A stretch of 64,000 bases of DNA, taken from assembly GCF_020523605.1 (NCBI RefSeq), contig NZ_JAJAQI010000035.1, forward strand, positions 1 through 64,000, given 5' to 3'. The position numbers and the translations under genes were made by a program. Positions 52,052 through 60,624 of this stretch are shown here, piece by piece. Positions within the stretch are counted from its first letter, which is position 1. Each line of letters starts with the position of its first letter. The notes beneath the pieces are model-generated. The model had not been told where the DNA came from, searched no databases, and was given only the letters and a program-made list of their open reading frames with translations. Source of the DNA: Roseicella aerolata (lineage in GTDB: Bacteria; Pseudomonadota; Alphaproteobacteria; Acetobacterales; Acetobacteraceae).

Positions 52052-52603
52052 ATGGCTCGCTTGCCCGTTCCGAGGCGCGAGGCGCTGGAGCCCGCGCAGC
52101 AGGTTGTCTGGGACCGCATCGCCTCCGGCGCCCGTGGCGGCGTCGGCGGGCCCTTCACCGCGCTGATCACCAGCGCGGAGCTGTGCTCCCGCGTCGAGCA
52201 GCTCGGCGTCTTCATCCGCTACGAATGCAGCGTGCCGATGCGGCTACGCGAGATCGCCATCCTCTGCGTCGGCCAGCACTGGAAGGCGGAGTACGAGTGG
52301 TACGCGCATGCGCCGATCGCGGCGCAGCAGGGCGTGCCGGAGGCGGTGATCCAGGCGATCGGCACCGGCGCCGGGAGCATCCCCTTCGACGCCGAGCCCG
52401 ACCGCGTGGTGGTCGGATTCGTGCGGGAACTGCTGCGGACCGGGCAGGTCGGCGATGCGACCTATGCCGCGACGACGGCATTGCTGGGCGAGAAGGGCAC
52501 GGTCGAGCTGACGGGGCTGGTCGGCTACTACAGCCTGCTGGCGATGCAGCTGAACGTCTTCCGGGTTTCGCCGCCCGATCCGTTCAAGGCCCCCTGGGGG
52601 TGA
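52052..52603 (+). CDS. Carboxymuconolactone decarboxylase-family protein
   Basis: 183 aa CMD fold without the AhpD CxxC: MRLREIAILCVGQHWKAEYE, then WYAHAPIAAQQGVPEAVIQA and ELTGLVGYYSLLAMQLNVF. The lack of CxxC separates it from the AhpD-like protein at 28228. ATG 52052 follows GGAGGGAGG. Likely co-transcribed with the LLM protein; the pair may process a common aromatic or lactone intermediate. Confidence 0.87.
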   Translation: MARLPVPRREALEPAQQVVWDRIASGARGGVGGPFTALITSAELCSRVEQLGVFIRYECSVPMRLREIAILCVGQHWKAEYEWYAHAPIAAQQGVPEAVIQAIGTGAGSIPFDAEPDRVVVGFVRELLRTGQVGDATYAATTALLGEKGTVELTGLVGYYSLLAMQLNVFRVSPPDPFKAPWG

Positions 52604-52613
52604 CTCCTGGTTT

Positions 52614-52669
52614 CCAAAGGCCTTTCGGCCTTTGGTGGAGGAAGTTTGAGGGGGGCAAAGCCCCCCTCA
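52614..52669. terminator. Double hairpin between convergent genes
   Basis: Two perfect inverted repeats: 52614-52622/52627-52635 (CCAAAGGCC, 4-base loop) and 52647-52656/52660-52669 (TGAGGGGGGC, 3-base loop). The second is followed by TGCGTTTT on the plus strand and contains the TGA stop of the convergent Ldh gene. Likely bidirectional terminator. Confidence 0.7.
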
Positions 52670-53782
52670 TGCGTTTTGCCTGAGCAGGTACGGCGCCCCG
52701 CAGCGCTCGCAGATCCCGCGGATGAGCTCATCGAGCGTATCCGGCACCGGCACGCCCTCGGCCAGGCGTTTCGCGCGCATGGTATCCTCCGGCTCACCCG
52801 GCACCAGCACCGGCTCCTGCGGATCGGCCGGCGGCGTGGCGTGCAGCACGTCGAGGATGGTGTCCAGCTCGTCCTCGAACTCGCCTTCCTCGCGGAAGGC
52901 CCTGGGGTCCAGCGCCAGGAAAAAATGGCCGATATTCTGCGGCTTGTCCGGCGTCCAGCTCCGCTTGTGGATCGGCGAGAAGGCGGCGCCGACCAGCGCG
53001 CCGCCGAGGATGTGCACCATCATGGCAAGGCCATAGCCCTTGGCGCTGCCCTGGTTCTCCGTCCCGCCGAGCGGCGTGATGCCGCCTTCCTTGCGCTGGA
53101 AGACATAGGCATTGCCCTCATGCGGGTCGGTCACCGCCTGGCCCTTGCCGTCCACCACCCAGCCCGGCGGCAGGGGCGCGTCGTTCAGGTGGTGCACCTT
53201 CACCTTGCCGGCCGCGACGGTGGTGGTCGCCATGTCCAGCACGAAGGGCCTGTTGCGCCTGGCCGGCGCGGCGAAGGCGAGGGGGTTGGTGCCGAGCACC
53301 GGCATGGCAGCGCGGGTCGGCACCATGCTGATGCCCTGCGCCGAGCTGGTGACCATCCCGATCACGCCGCGCGCCGCGGCGATGCGGGCATAGGCGCCGG
53401 CCGCGCCGAAATGGTGGCTGTTCACCACGCCGACCACGCCGATGCCGTGCTGCAGCGCCTTGTCCACCGCCATGTTCATGGCCATGGCGGAGACCGGGTG
53501 GCCCAGCCCGTCCTGGGCATCGAGCAGCGCGGTCGGGCCGGTGTCGCGCGCCACCCGCGGCCGCGCGGCCATCCTGAGGCGGCCGGCCTGCACGCCTTCC
53601 TCATAGGTCATGAGCATCGAGAGGCCGTGGCTGTCCACGCCCATCAGATCGGTCTCGACCATGACCTCGGCCGTGGTCGCCGCATGATCCTCCGGCATGC
53701 CCCAGGCGGTCAGGATGGCATGGATCTGCGCCCGGATGCTCTCGGCCGGCACGGGCCGCCCGCTGGTGACGTTCTTGGCCAT
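52667..53782 (-). CDS. Ldh-family (malate/L-lactate-like) dehydrogenase
   Basis: 371 aa NTP_NADH-dependent Ldh_2 family. The catalytic His is in VDSHGLSM; the cofactor segment is GVVNSHHFGAAGAYARIAAA; further GTNPLAFAAPAR, LDMATTTVAAGKV and KGYGLAMMVHILGGAL. Family members oxidise 2-hydroxy acids (malate, lactate, ureidoglycolate, sulfolactate). C-terminus has CERCGAPYLLRQ, with a CxxC unusual for the family. Last gene of the TauD-FAH-Bug-Ldh operon. Confidence 0.88.
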   Translation of the reverse strand: MAKNVTSGRPVPAESIRAQIHAILTAWGMPEDHAATTAEVMVETDLMGVDSHGLSMLMTYEEGVQAGRLRMAARPRVARDTGPTALLDAQDGLGHPVSAMAMNMAVDKALQHGIGVVGVVNSHHFGAAGAYARIAAARGVIGMVTSSAQGISMVPTRAAMPVLGTNPLAFAAPARRNRPFVLDMATTTVAAGKVKVHHLNDAPLPPGWVVDGKGQAVTDPHEGNAYVFQRKEGGITPLGGTENQGSAKGYGLAMMVHILGGALVGAAFSPIHKRSWTPDKPQNIGHFFLALDPRAFREEGEFEDELDTILDVLHATPPADPQEPVLVPGEPEDTMRAKRLAEGVPVPDTLDELIRGICERCGAPYLLRQNA

Positions 53783-53815
53783 GAAGGCGTGTCTTTCCTC
53801 TGAGGTCGCTGGGCG

Positions 53816-54796
53816 TCAGTCGACGCGTGCGCCGGTGGCGCGGACGATGGGCACCCAGCGCTCGATCTCGCTGGCGATGAAGGCGCGGGTCCGGTCGGGT
53901 GTCATCCCCTCCGGGATGGTGTTGCCCAGTTGGATCAGCCGGTCCCGCACCGCGGGCGCCTTCAGCGCCTCGGCGATCTGCTCGTAGAGGAATTGCCGGA
54001 TCACCATCGGCGTGCCGAGTGTGGCGCTCCAGGGCGTCCAGGTTGTCGCCTGGTATTCCGGCAGCCCGGCCTCCGCGCTGGTCGGCACGTCCGGCGCCAT
54101 GGGGGAGCGCTCGGGGGTTGCGATGACCAGGCCGCGGACGGCGCCGCTGCGGAAATGCTCGGAGAGGAAGGAGATGGTATCGGCCTGGAAGGCGGTGCGC
54201 CCCGCCGCCAGATCGGTGAAGGCGGCGGCCGAGCCGCGATAGGGCACGTGCTGCGCCTGCACGCCGAGCATCTGCACCAGCATGGCCCCGGCGATATGGC
54301 CGGTGGTGCCATTGCCGGAGGAGCCGTAATCGTACTTGCCGGGATTGCGCGCCAGCAGGTCGCGGAATTCCGCCAGCGTCCGCACATTCAGCGAGGGATG
54401 CACCGCGACGGCGATCGCCGAGTGGCTGCTGATGGTGATGTGGTCCACGCCGGTCAGCGGATGCACCCGCAGCCTCTCGCCATAGAGGCCGATATTCAGC
54501 GTGTGGGAGCCGAGCGCGCCGACCAGCAGGGTGTAGCCATCGGGTGGCGTGGCCGCCACCGTCTCGAAGGCGACGGTGCCGCCGCCGCTCGGCCGGTTCT
54601 CCACCAGGAATTGCTGCCCGAGCTGCGCCGAGAGCTGGTTGGCGACGAGTCTCGCATTGAGATCGGCATTGCCCCCGGGGGCGAGCGCCACGACGATACG
54701 CACGGGCCGGTTGGGGTAGTCCGTCCCCGGGGCGCGGGGCTGTGCCGCCGCCGTGCCGGCGAGTGCCAGCAGCAGGGCGAGGCTGCGGATGATCAT
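53816..54796 (-). CDS. Bug/TctC-family periplasmic binding protein
   Basis: 326 aa. Sec-type leader MIIRSLALLLALAGTAAAQ without twin Arg, unlike most Bug proteins in the window. Motifs: VALAPGGNADLNARLVANQL, ENRPSGGGTVAFETVA, GYTLLVGALGSHT and VPYRGSAAAFTDLAAGRTAF. Start ATG 54796 overlaps the FAH gene stop by 4 bases. Together with the FAH, TauD and Ldh genes it suggests uptake and breakdown of one organic acid. Confidence 0.9.
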   Translation of the reverse strand: MIIRSLALLLALAGTAAAQPRAPGTDYPNRPVRIVVALAPGGNADLNARLVANQLSAQLGQQFLVENRPSGGGTVAFETVAATPPDGYTLLVGALGSHTLNIGLYGERLRVHPLTGVDHITISSHSAIAVAVHPSLNVRTLAEFRDLLARNPGKYDYGSSGNGTTGHIAGAMLVQMLGVQAQHVPYRGSAAAFTDLAAGRTAFQADTISFLSEHFRSGAVRGLVIATPERSPMAPDVPTSAEAGLPEYQATTWTPWSATLGTPMVIRQFLYEQIAEALKAPAVRDRLIQLGNTIPEGMTPDRTRAFIASEIERWVPIVRATGARVD

Positions 54797-55704
54797 GCGT
54801 CTCCTCCCATCGCGTGTTCCAGCACGCCCACCTTCTCGACCTCCAGACGCAGGCGGTCGCCCGGCTTCAGGTAGCGCGGCGGGTCGCGGAAATGCCCGAC
54901 GCCGGCCGGGGTGCCGGTGGCGATGACATCGCCCGGCTGCAGCGTAACGAAGCGGCTGAGCCAGGCGATCAGCGTGGCGACGGGGAAGATCAGGTCCCGC
55001 GTGTTGCCATGCTGCACCTCCTCCCCGTTCAGGAGGCACCGCAGCTCCAGCGCCCAGGGCTCGCCCACCTCTTCCGGCGTGGCGATCCAGGGGCCCATGG
55101 GGCAGAAGCCGTCCAGCCCCTTGCCGAAGCTGGTCATGCCGATGGGGTGGTCGAATTGCAGCGCGCGGTCGGTCAGGTCGTTCAGCACGGTGTAGCCGGC
55201 CACGTAATCCAGCGCCGCCCCCTCGCTCACCTGCCAGGCCGGCCTGCCGATGATAACGGCCAGTTCCACCTCCCAGTCCGGCTTCAGCGCGGCCCGGGGA
55301 ATGCGCACCACATCACCCGGGCCGCTGACCGAGGAGGTGGGCTTCAGGAAGATGCGCGGCGCCGCCAGCTTCGGCCCGCCGACCTCCTTGGCGTGGTCGG
55401 CATAGTTCCGCCCGACGCCCAGGATCTTTCCCGGTCGCAGCGGCGCGCGAAGCTGCACGGTCGAGAGTGGGCGGCGCAGGGCAATGCTCTCCGGCCGGGC
55501 GGCGAAGGCGAGGGCCCGTGCCACCTCGGCCAGGACGGCCTCGCCGGCGGCGAGCAGCCCGCGCATGTCAGGCGGCAGCGCCAGGGCTGGCTCGCCGGCC
55601 GCGTGCCGGGCGGCGTCCAGGGCGGGCTGGAATTCCACCACGGCATCGCCGAGCACGGCGCCGATGCGCTCCGCGCCCTCGACCTGAAAGGTGACGAGCT
55701 TCAT
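54793..55704 (-). CDS. Fumarylacetoacetate hydrolase-family protein
   Basis: 303 aa FAH-like C-C hydrolase/decarboxylase. N-terminal small domain about 1-80, then LGVGRNYADHAKEVGG, FLKPTSSVSGPGDVVRIP, PDWEVELAVIIGR and GYTVLNDLTDRALQ; the metal-binding Glu residues lie in WEVELAV and the catalytic His in YADHA. Family members cleave C-C bonds of beta-keto or hydroxy acids, or act as tautomerase/isomerase on HHDD-like compounds. One base from the TauD gene stop; overlaps the Bug gene. Confidence 0.88.
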   Translation of the reverse strand: MKLVTFQVEGAERIGAVLGDAVVEFQPALDAARHAAGEPALALPPDMRGLLAAGEAVLAEVARALAFAARPESIALRRPLSTVQLRAPLRPGKILGVGRNYADHAKEVGGPKLAAPRIFLKPTSSVSGPGDVVRIPRAALKPDWEVELAVIIGRPAWQVSEGAALDYVAGYTVLNDLTDRALQFDHPIGMTSFGKGLDGFCPMGPWIATPEEVGEPWALELRCLLNGEEVQHGNTRDLIFPVATLIAWLSRFVTLQPGDVIATGTPAGVGHFRDPPRYLKPGDRLRLEVEKVGVLEHAMGGDA

Positions 55705-55705
55705 G

Positions 55706-56587
55706 TCAGGCCGCCAGCGCCGCGTAGTCGCGCGTCGCCATCACCTGCACCCGCAGGATGTAGCGCGGCTCCTCCGGCCCGTAATCGGCGACGGCATTGT
55801 GCACCGTGCCGATATTGTCCCAGATCAGCAGGTCGCCCGGGGTCCAGGCATGGCTGTAGAGGTATTTCTCCTGCGCCTGGTGGCGGAAGAGGTACTCCAG
55901 CATGGCGTCGCTCTCCGCCGGATCGAGGCCCTCGATCCGCATGGCATAGCCCGGGTTGCAGTAGAGCACGCGGCGGCCGGTGATCGGGTGGGTGCGGAAG
56001 ATCGGCTGCGGCACCGGCGGCTTCTTCGCCCGCTGCTCCGGCGTCAGCGGCTTGCGGCCGCTGCCGGGACGCGTGCGCATCACCTCCCAGAACTTCTCGA
56101 AATCGTGGATGGCGACCCGCCCCTCCAGCCGTGCCACCACCTCGGCCGGCAGGTCGTCATAGGCGGCGTGCATGTTGCGGAACTGCGTGTCGCCCAGCGG
56201 CCGGCCGTTGCGCAGCGGCACCTTCTTCGCGTGCAACGCGTTGGCGAGCGCGATCTCCTTTGAATAGGACATGTCGGTGTGCCAGCCCTGGCCGGCATCG
56301 GACAGGCCGATGGGCTTCCCCGACTCGTCCCGCATGTTCGAGAGGATCATCACCTCGGGATGGCCGGGGGCGTGGAAGAGGTTGGCGACGTTCACCTCCA
56401 GTTCGCCGAAGCGGCTGCCGAAGGCGGCGAGGTGGTGCGCCTCCATGTCCTGGCCGGGGAAGCAAAGCACGCCATACTGGCCGAGCGCCCGCAGGATGGT
56501 GCGGAACTCCGGATCGGCCAGCGGCCGCGCGAGGTCGATTCCCTCGACCCGGGCGCCGAGCCCGGCATTGTTGGGCGTGATGCGCAT
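55706..56587 (-). CDS. TauD/TfdA-family 2-oxoglutarate dioxygenase
   Basis: 293 aa Fe(II)/2-oxoglutarate dioxygenase. The iron facial triad is His103 and Asp105 (GWHTDMSY) with the distal His in GTVHNAV near residue 265; an Arg for 2-oxoglutarate binding is in PRYILRVQV. Substrates in the family are taurine, alkyl sulfates, 2,4-D and similar. ATG 56587 has GGAGG at correct spacing. First gene of the four-gene minus-strand operon. Confidence 0.9.
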   Translation of the reverse strand: MRITPNNAGLGARVEGIDLARPLADPEFRTILRALGQYGVLCFPGQDMEAHHLAAFGSRFGELEVNVANLFHAPGHPEVMILSNMRDESGKPIGLSDAGQGWHTDMSYSKEIALANALHAKKVPLRNGRPLGDTQFRNMHAAYDDLPAEVVARLEGRVAIHDFEKFWEVMRTRPGSGRKPLTPEQRAKKPPVPQPIFRTHPITGRRVLYCNPGYAMRIEGLDPAESDAMLEYLFRHQAQEKYLYSHAWTPGDLLIWDNIGTVHNAVADYGPEEPRYILRVQVMATRDYAALAA

Positions 56588-56708
56588 GGAAATTTCCTCC
56601 GGGGCCAAGGGTCGGGCAGGCTCCGGCCGCGGTCAAGCTTGCGCGGGGCCGGGGCCGGGGCCGGGCGGAGCATGGCCGGATGATTCGCAGCGAAACCGGG
56701 CGGGCGGC

Positions 56709-57959
56709 ATGAGCGGCCCCCGCATCATCGTGGTCGGGGCCGGCATCGTCGGCCTCTGCGTCGCCTGGCACCTGGCGCGGGCCGGCGCCGCCGTGACGGT
56801 GCTGGATGGCGAGGCACCGGGCAGCGGCGCCTCCGCCGGCAATGCGGGCGCGATCAGCGCCGGCTCGGTCGCGCCGCTGGCCATGCCGGGGGTGCTGAAA
56901 CAGGTGCCGGGCATGCTGCTGGACCCGGCCGGCGCGCTGCACATCCCGCCGCGCTACGCGCTGCGCGCGGCACCTTGGCTGATGCGCTTCGTGGCCAGCG
57001 CCCGGCCGGCGCGGGTCGCCGCCATCGCCGAGGCGCTGTCCGGCCTGCTGGCGAACGCCATGGAGCAGCACCGGCAGATCCTGGCGGAGGAAGGCGCGCT
57101 GGACCTGATCCGGGAGACGGGGCAGCTCTACCTCTACCGGGACCGTGCGCATTACGCGAAGGATGCCGGCGGCTGGGCGCTGCGCCAGCAGCATGGCATG
57201 CGGGTCGAATTCCTGGAGGGCGCGGCGGCGATCCGGGAATTGGAGCCCGACATCCGGGGCGACTATGATCTCGGCCTCTTCATCCCGGACCAGGGCAGCA
57301 GCGTGAATCCGCTGCGCCAGGCGCAGGTGGTGGCGCGCGGCGTGGAACGCCTCGGCGGCACCATCCGGCAAGAGGCGGTGCGGGCGCTGGTGACGGAGGG
57401 GGGCCGCGTGACCGGTGCCGCCACCGCGGCCGGGACGCGCGCGGCGGACCAGGTGGTGCTGGCGGCGGGCGCCTGGTCGGCGCGGCTGCTGGCGCCGCTC
57501 GGCCTCCGCGTGCCACTGGAGACCCAGCGCGGCTACCACGTCATGTTGGCCGATCCGGGCATATCGCTGCAGCGGCCGGTGGTGCCCGCCGACCGCAAGG
57601 CCTTCATCTCCCCCATGCAGGGCGGGCTGCGGGTCGCCGGCACGGTGGAGTTCGGCGGGCTGGAGGCGCCGCCCACCCCGCGCCGCGCCGCGCTGCTGCT
57701 GGAGGACCTGAAGAAGACCTTTCCGCAGGCGCGGACGGAGGGCGCACAGGGCTTCTGGATGGGGCACCGGCCCTGCTTGCCGGACAGCCTGCCGGTGATC
57801 GGGCCGGTCAAGGCCTGGCCCGGCCTGTGGTGCGCCTTCGGGCATGGGCATCTTGGCCTGACCGGCTCGGCGCCGACCGGGGCGCTGCTGGCGCGGGCCA
57901 TGCTGGGGCCGGCGCCGAACCTGGACCTGACGCCCTTCGGGGTGGAGCGGTTCGGGTAG
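56709..57959 (+). CDS. DadA-like FAD-dependent D-amino-acid or amine oxidoreductase
   Basis: 416 aa DAO/GlcD-type flavoprotein. FAD motif IIVVGAGIVGLCVAWHLARA and GASAGNAGAISAGSVAP, which is characteristic of DadA; C-terminal GFWMGHRPCLPDSLPVIGPV and HLGLTGSAPTGALLA. It probably oxidises a D-amino or imino acid and passes electrons to quinone. ATG 56709. It is divergent from the TauD operon with 121 bases between. No alanine racemase partner nearby. Confidence 0.88.
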   Translation: MSGPRIIVVGAGIVGLCVAWHLARAGAAVTVLDGEAPGSGASAGNAGAISAGSVAPLAMPGVLKQVPGMLLDPAGALHIPPRYALRAAPWLMRFVASARPARVAAIAEALSGLLANAMEQHRQILAEEGALDLIRETGQLYLYRDRAHYAKDAGGWALRQQHGMRVEFLEGAAAIRELEPDIRGDYDLGLFIPDQGSSVNPLRQAQVVARGVERLGGTIRQEAVRALVTEGGRVTGAATAAGTRAADQVVLAAGAWSARLLAPLGLRVPLETQRGYHVMLADPGISLQRPVVPADRKAFISPMQGGLRVAGTVEFGGLEAPPTPRRAALLLEDLKKTFPQARTEGAQGFWMGHRPCLPDSLPVIGPVKAWPGLWCAFGHGHLGLTGSAPTGALLARAMLGPAPNLDLTPFGVERFG

Positions 57960-58160
57960 CTACCGCCCGCCCGGCGTCACGAGGTAGCCATCGCGGCGGG
58001 AGCGGATGACGCCGCCCGTGCTGAGCGTTCCCGTCACGTAATTCCGCTGAGGGTCGCCAATGGTGGTGTCCGGCATGCCGGAATACTGCCCACCCGCGCG
58101 GAGGCCGCCAGGGCCGCAGGCGGAGAGCAGCAGGAGCAGGGCAAGGCAGGCGCAACGCAT
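57960..58160 (-). CDS. Small lipoprotein
   Basis: 66 aa. Lipoprotein signal MRCACLALLLLLSACGPGG with lipobox LSAC (Cys15). The rest is a short polar domain (DTTIGDPQRNYVTGTLSTGG, IRSRRDGYLV). Start ATG 58160 is supported by GGGAGA. No known family; convergent with the DadA gene, whose stop abuts it. It is on the same strand as the LLM gene with 81 bases between. Confidence 0.7.
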   Translation of the reverse strand: MRCACLALLLLLSACGPGGLRAGGQYSGMPDTTIGDPQRNYVTGTLSTGGVIRSRRDGYLVTPGGR

Positions 58161-58241
58161 CGTCACTCTCCCGGCAGGGGCCGGGAAGGACAACGCGACC
58201 GGCCGCGGCGGGATCACCGCCGCGGCCCGCCGCCGGATCCG

Positions 58242-59357
58242 CTACTGCGCCGCCGCCAGCGATGCCTCCGGCGCCTTCGGTACCAAGTGCTTCACCCGCG
58301 GCAGCACCTCCTGCTGGATCAGCTTCAAGGAATTGTGCCAGGCGCCCGGGTTCTCCTGGTAATCGAAGCCGAAGACCAGCAACTGGCCGAAGCCGCCGAC
58401 ATCCTCGTAGATCTGCTCCAGCTTCTCCGCGACCGTGGCAGGCGAGCCGACCAGCCAGTTCCGTTTCGCGCAATACTCCACCGTCACGTCGCTGTCCGGC
58501 ACTTCCGGGCTGTGCTTCAGGTATTCCTTGAAGCCGAAATTCGACAGCAGCGGCAGGAAATACTCGCCCATCATCCGGCCCATCATGGAGCCGACCGAGA
58601 GCCGCCAGGCCTCCTCATCCGTATCGGCCACGAAGATCTCCCGCACCAGCCGCCAGTCCTTGCGGTTGGGCGTGCGGCCGGACTTGCGCGCCCCGGCCTC
58701 GACGCTGTCCCAGTGGCTGCGGACATAGCCGGGATTGAGGTTCAGGCTCATCGGCAGGAAGCCGTGCTCGCCCGCCATCTTCAGCGTATCGGAGTTCTTG
58801 GACAGGCCTGCCACGCCGATCGGCGGATGCGGCTGCTGCAGCGGCTTCAGATGCGGCTTGAGGAAGCCGAACATCGTGTCCGGCTTGTCGACCTTCCAGA
58901 ATTTGCCGTCGTAGTGGAAGGGCTCCTCGGAGGACCACATCTTCAGGATGATGTCGAGCGCCTCGCGCGTCATATCGCGATTGGCACCGGACATGCCATC
59001 CACGTTGAACATGGCCCAGTCGCTTGGCAGGCCGCTGGCGGCGATGCCGAAATTCAGCCGCCCGTTCGACATGTGGTCGAGCATGGCGACGCGGTTCGCG
59101 AGCTCGGCGGGGTGGTGGTAGGGCAGCAGGAAGCCGCCGGGGCCGAGGCGGATGCGGCTGGTCTGCAGCATCGCCTGGGCCAGCAGCAGGTCGGGCGCCG
59201 GATGCGGCTCCCAGGGCGCGGTATGGTGCTCGCCGATCCAGACCTCGGAGAAGCCGAGCTCGTCAAGCCAGCGGATGGTCTGGAGATCCCAGTCATGCCC
59301 TTCCTTCAGGCCCCGCTCGGGGGGGTGGGAAGGCATGGAAAAATAGCCGAATTCCAT
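58242..59357 (-). CDS. LLM-class flavin-dependent oxidoreductase
   Basis: 371 aa, of the group near alkanesulfonate/limonene monooxygenases. Features: FGYFSMPSHPPERGLKEGHD, WIGEHHTAPWEPHPAP, RLGPGGFLLPYHHPAELANR, LDHMSNGRLNFGIAASG and HPPIGVAGLSKNSDTLKMAG. It uses FMNH2; the natural substrate is unknown. Start ATG 59357 is preferred, with AGGAGG about 10 bases upstream. It follows the Fe-ADH gene on the same strand. Confidence 0.9.
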   Translation of the reverse strand: MEFGYFSMPSHPPERGLKEGHDWDLQTIRWLDELGFSEVWIGEHHTAPWEPHPAPDLLLAQAMLQTSRIRLGPGGFLLPYHHPAELANRVAMLDHMSNGRLNFGIAASGLPSDWAMFNVDGMSGANRDMTREALDIILKMWSSEEPFHYDGKFWKVDKPDTMFGFLKPHLKPLQQPHPPIGVAGLSKNSDTLKMAGEHGFLPMSLNLNPGYVRSHWDSVEAGARKSGRTPNRKDWRLVREIFVADTDEEAWRLSVGSMMGRMMGEYFLPLLSNFGFKEYLKHSPEVPDSDVTVEYCAKRNWLVGSPATVAEKLEQIYEDVGGFGQLLVFGFDYQENPGAWHNSLKLIQQEVLPRVKHLVPKAPEASLAAAQ

Positions 59358-59478
59358 CTCAGCCGTCCTCCTTGCCCGGGGTTCGGCCCCGGTTGCGGAA
59401 GGATGCTCGCCCCGGTTGCGGCCGGTGCGCAAGGACGAAAAAGTCGAACGGAAAGCTGAACCTTCCCGTTCGTCGCGC

Positions 59479-60624
59479 CTACAGCATCAGTCGCAGGATC
59501 TCCGCGACGTCCGTCGCGCCGCGGACAGGGCGCGGGTTGGTCGCGATCGGCGGGCCGCCATCCCAGCGCGCGGCGAGGCCCTCGATCTCCTCGGCGGCGA
59601 TCCCGACCTCGCCGAGCGTCACCGGCAGGCCAAGCCCGCGGATGAAGCGCCGCAGCGCGTCATGGCCGCTGCCGCCGCCGAGGATGCGCGCGATCTCCGC
59701 CTGCTGCGCGGCATTCACCGGTTCGTTCCACTGCATCACCGCGGGCAGGCCGAGGCAGGAGGTGATGCCATGCGGCACGCCGCGCGCGCCGCCCAGAATG
59801 TAGCCGATGCCATGGCTGGCGCCGACCGCGACGCCGGCCCAGCCGCCCATGACGGAGAGCCACATCGCCTGCTGCGCCGCCATGCGCGCGGCCAGGTCCT
59901 CGGGATCGCGCTGGATCGCCGGCAGCGCCTCGGCCAGCATCATCAGCGCCTGGCGGGAGACGGCATCGGAGAAGGGCGCGCGCTCCGGCGCGCAGAGCCG
60001 CTCCGCCGCATGGTCCACCGCGCGGATGCCGGAGGAGAGCAGCAGCTCGGCCGGTGTCTCCAGCGTCGCCGCGGGGTCGAGCAGCACGGCACGCGGCACC
60101 TGGGAGGGCTGCACCGCGCGCAGCTTCCGCCCGGCCTCCAGGTCCGTATAGCCGGCATGCGGCGCGAATTCGGCGGCGGAGAGCGTCGTCGGCACCGCGA
60201 CGATGCGCGGGTTCGGCTCGGTCGTGTCCCAGTCCTCGCCTTCGGCCCCGCGCGAGACGGCGAGGCCAAGCAGCGCAGGCCGGTCCGCCGCACCGGCCCA
60301 GACCGCGCGGCAGGCGACCTTCGCACCGTCGATTACGCTGCCGCCGCCGAGGGCCACCACCCGTTCCGCGCCGCTTTCGCGCAGCAGGGCGGCAAGCGCC
60401 AGCACATCCTCCACCGGCGAATGGGCGCGCATGGCGGCGAATTCCGCCACCAGCTTCGCGCCGATGGCCGACCGGGTCGCTGCGGCGATCTCGCTCTGCA
60501 CGAGCGACCGCGTGGTTGCCAGCAGCACGCGCGTGCAGCCCGCGAGTTCGGGCGGCAAGGTCTCCGCGACCGGGCCGGTGCGGACGCGCTGCTGCGCCGG
60601 CCAGCGATGGATACGCGTGCTCAT
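59479..60624 (-). CDS. Iron-containing alcohol dehydrogenase, maleylacetate-reductase-like
   Basis: 381 aa type III ADH. Nucleotide segment ALGGGSVIDGAKVA, then PTTLSAAEFAPHAGYTD (as in maleylacetate reductases), ASHGIGYILGG and HGITSCLGLPAVMQWN; the metal-binding His residues lie in GIGYILGG and HGITS regions. Maleylacetate reductases end hydroxyquinol/resorcinol and chlorocatechol pathways, but no ring-cleavage dioxygenase is here, so another oxo-acid is possible. ATG 60624 overlaps the Bug stop by 4 bases. Confidence 0.85.
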   Translation of the reverse strand: MSTRIHRWPAQQRVRTGPVAETLPPELAGCTRVLLATTRSLVQSEIAAATRSAIGAKLVAEFAAMRAHSPVEDVLALAALLRESGAERVVALGGGSVIDGAKVACRAVWAGAADRPALLGLAVSRGAEGEDWDTTEPNPRIVAVPTTLSAAEFAPHAGYTDLEAGRKLRAVQPSQVPRAVLLDPAATLETPAELLLSSGIRAVDHAAERLCAPERAPFSDAVSRQALMMLAEALPAIQRDPEDLAARMAAQQAMWLSVMGGWAGVAVGASHGIGYILGGARGVPHGITSCLGLPAVMQWNEPVNAAQQAEIARILGGGSGHDALRRFIRGLGLPVTLGEVGIAAEEIEGLAARWDGGPPIATNPRPVRGATDVAEILRLML

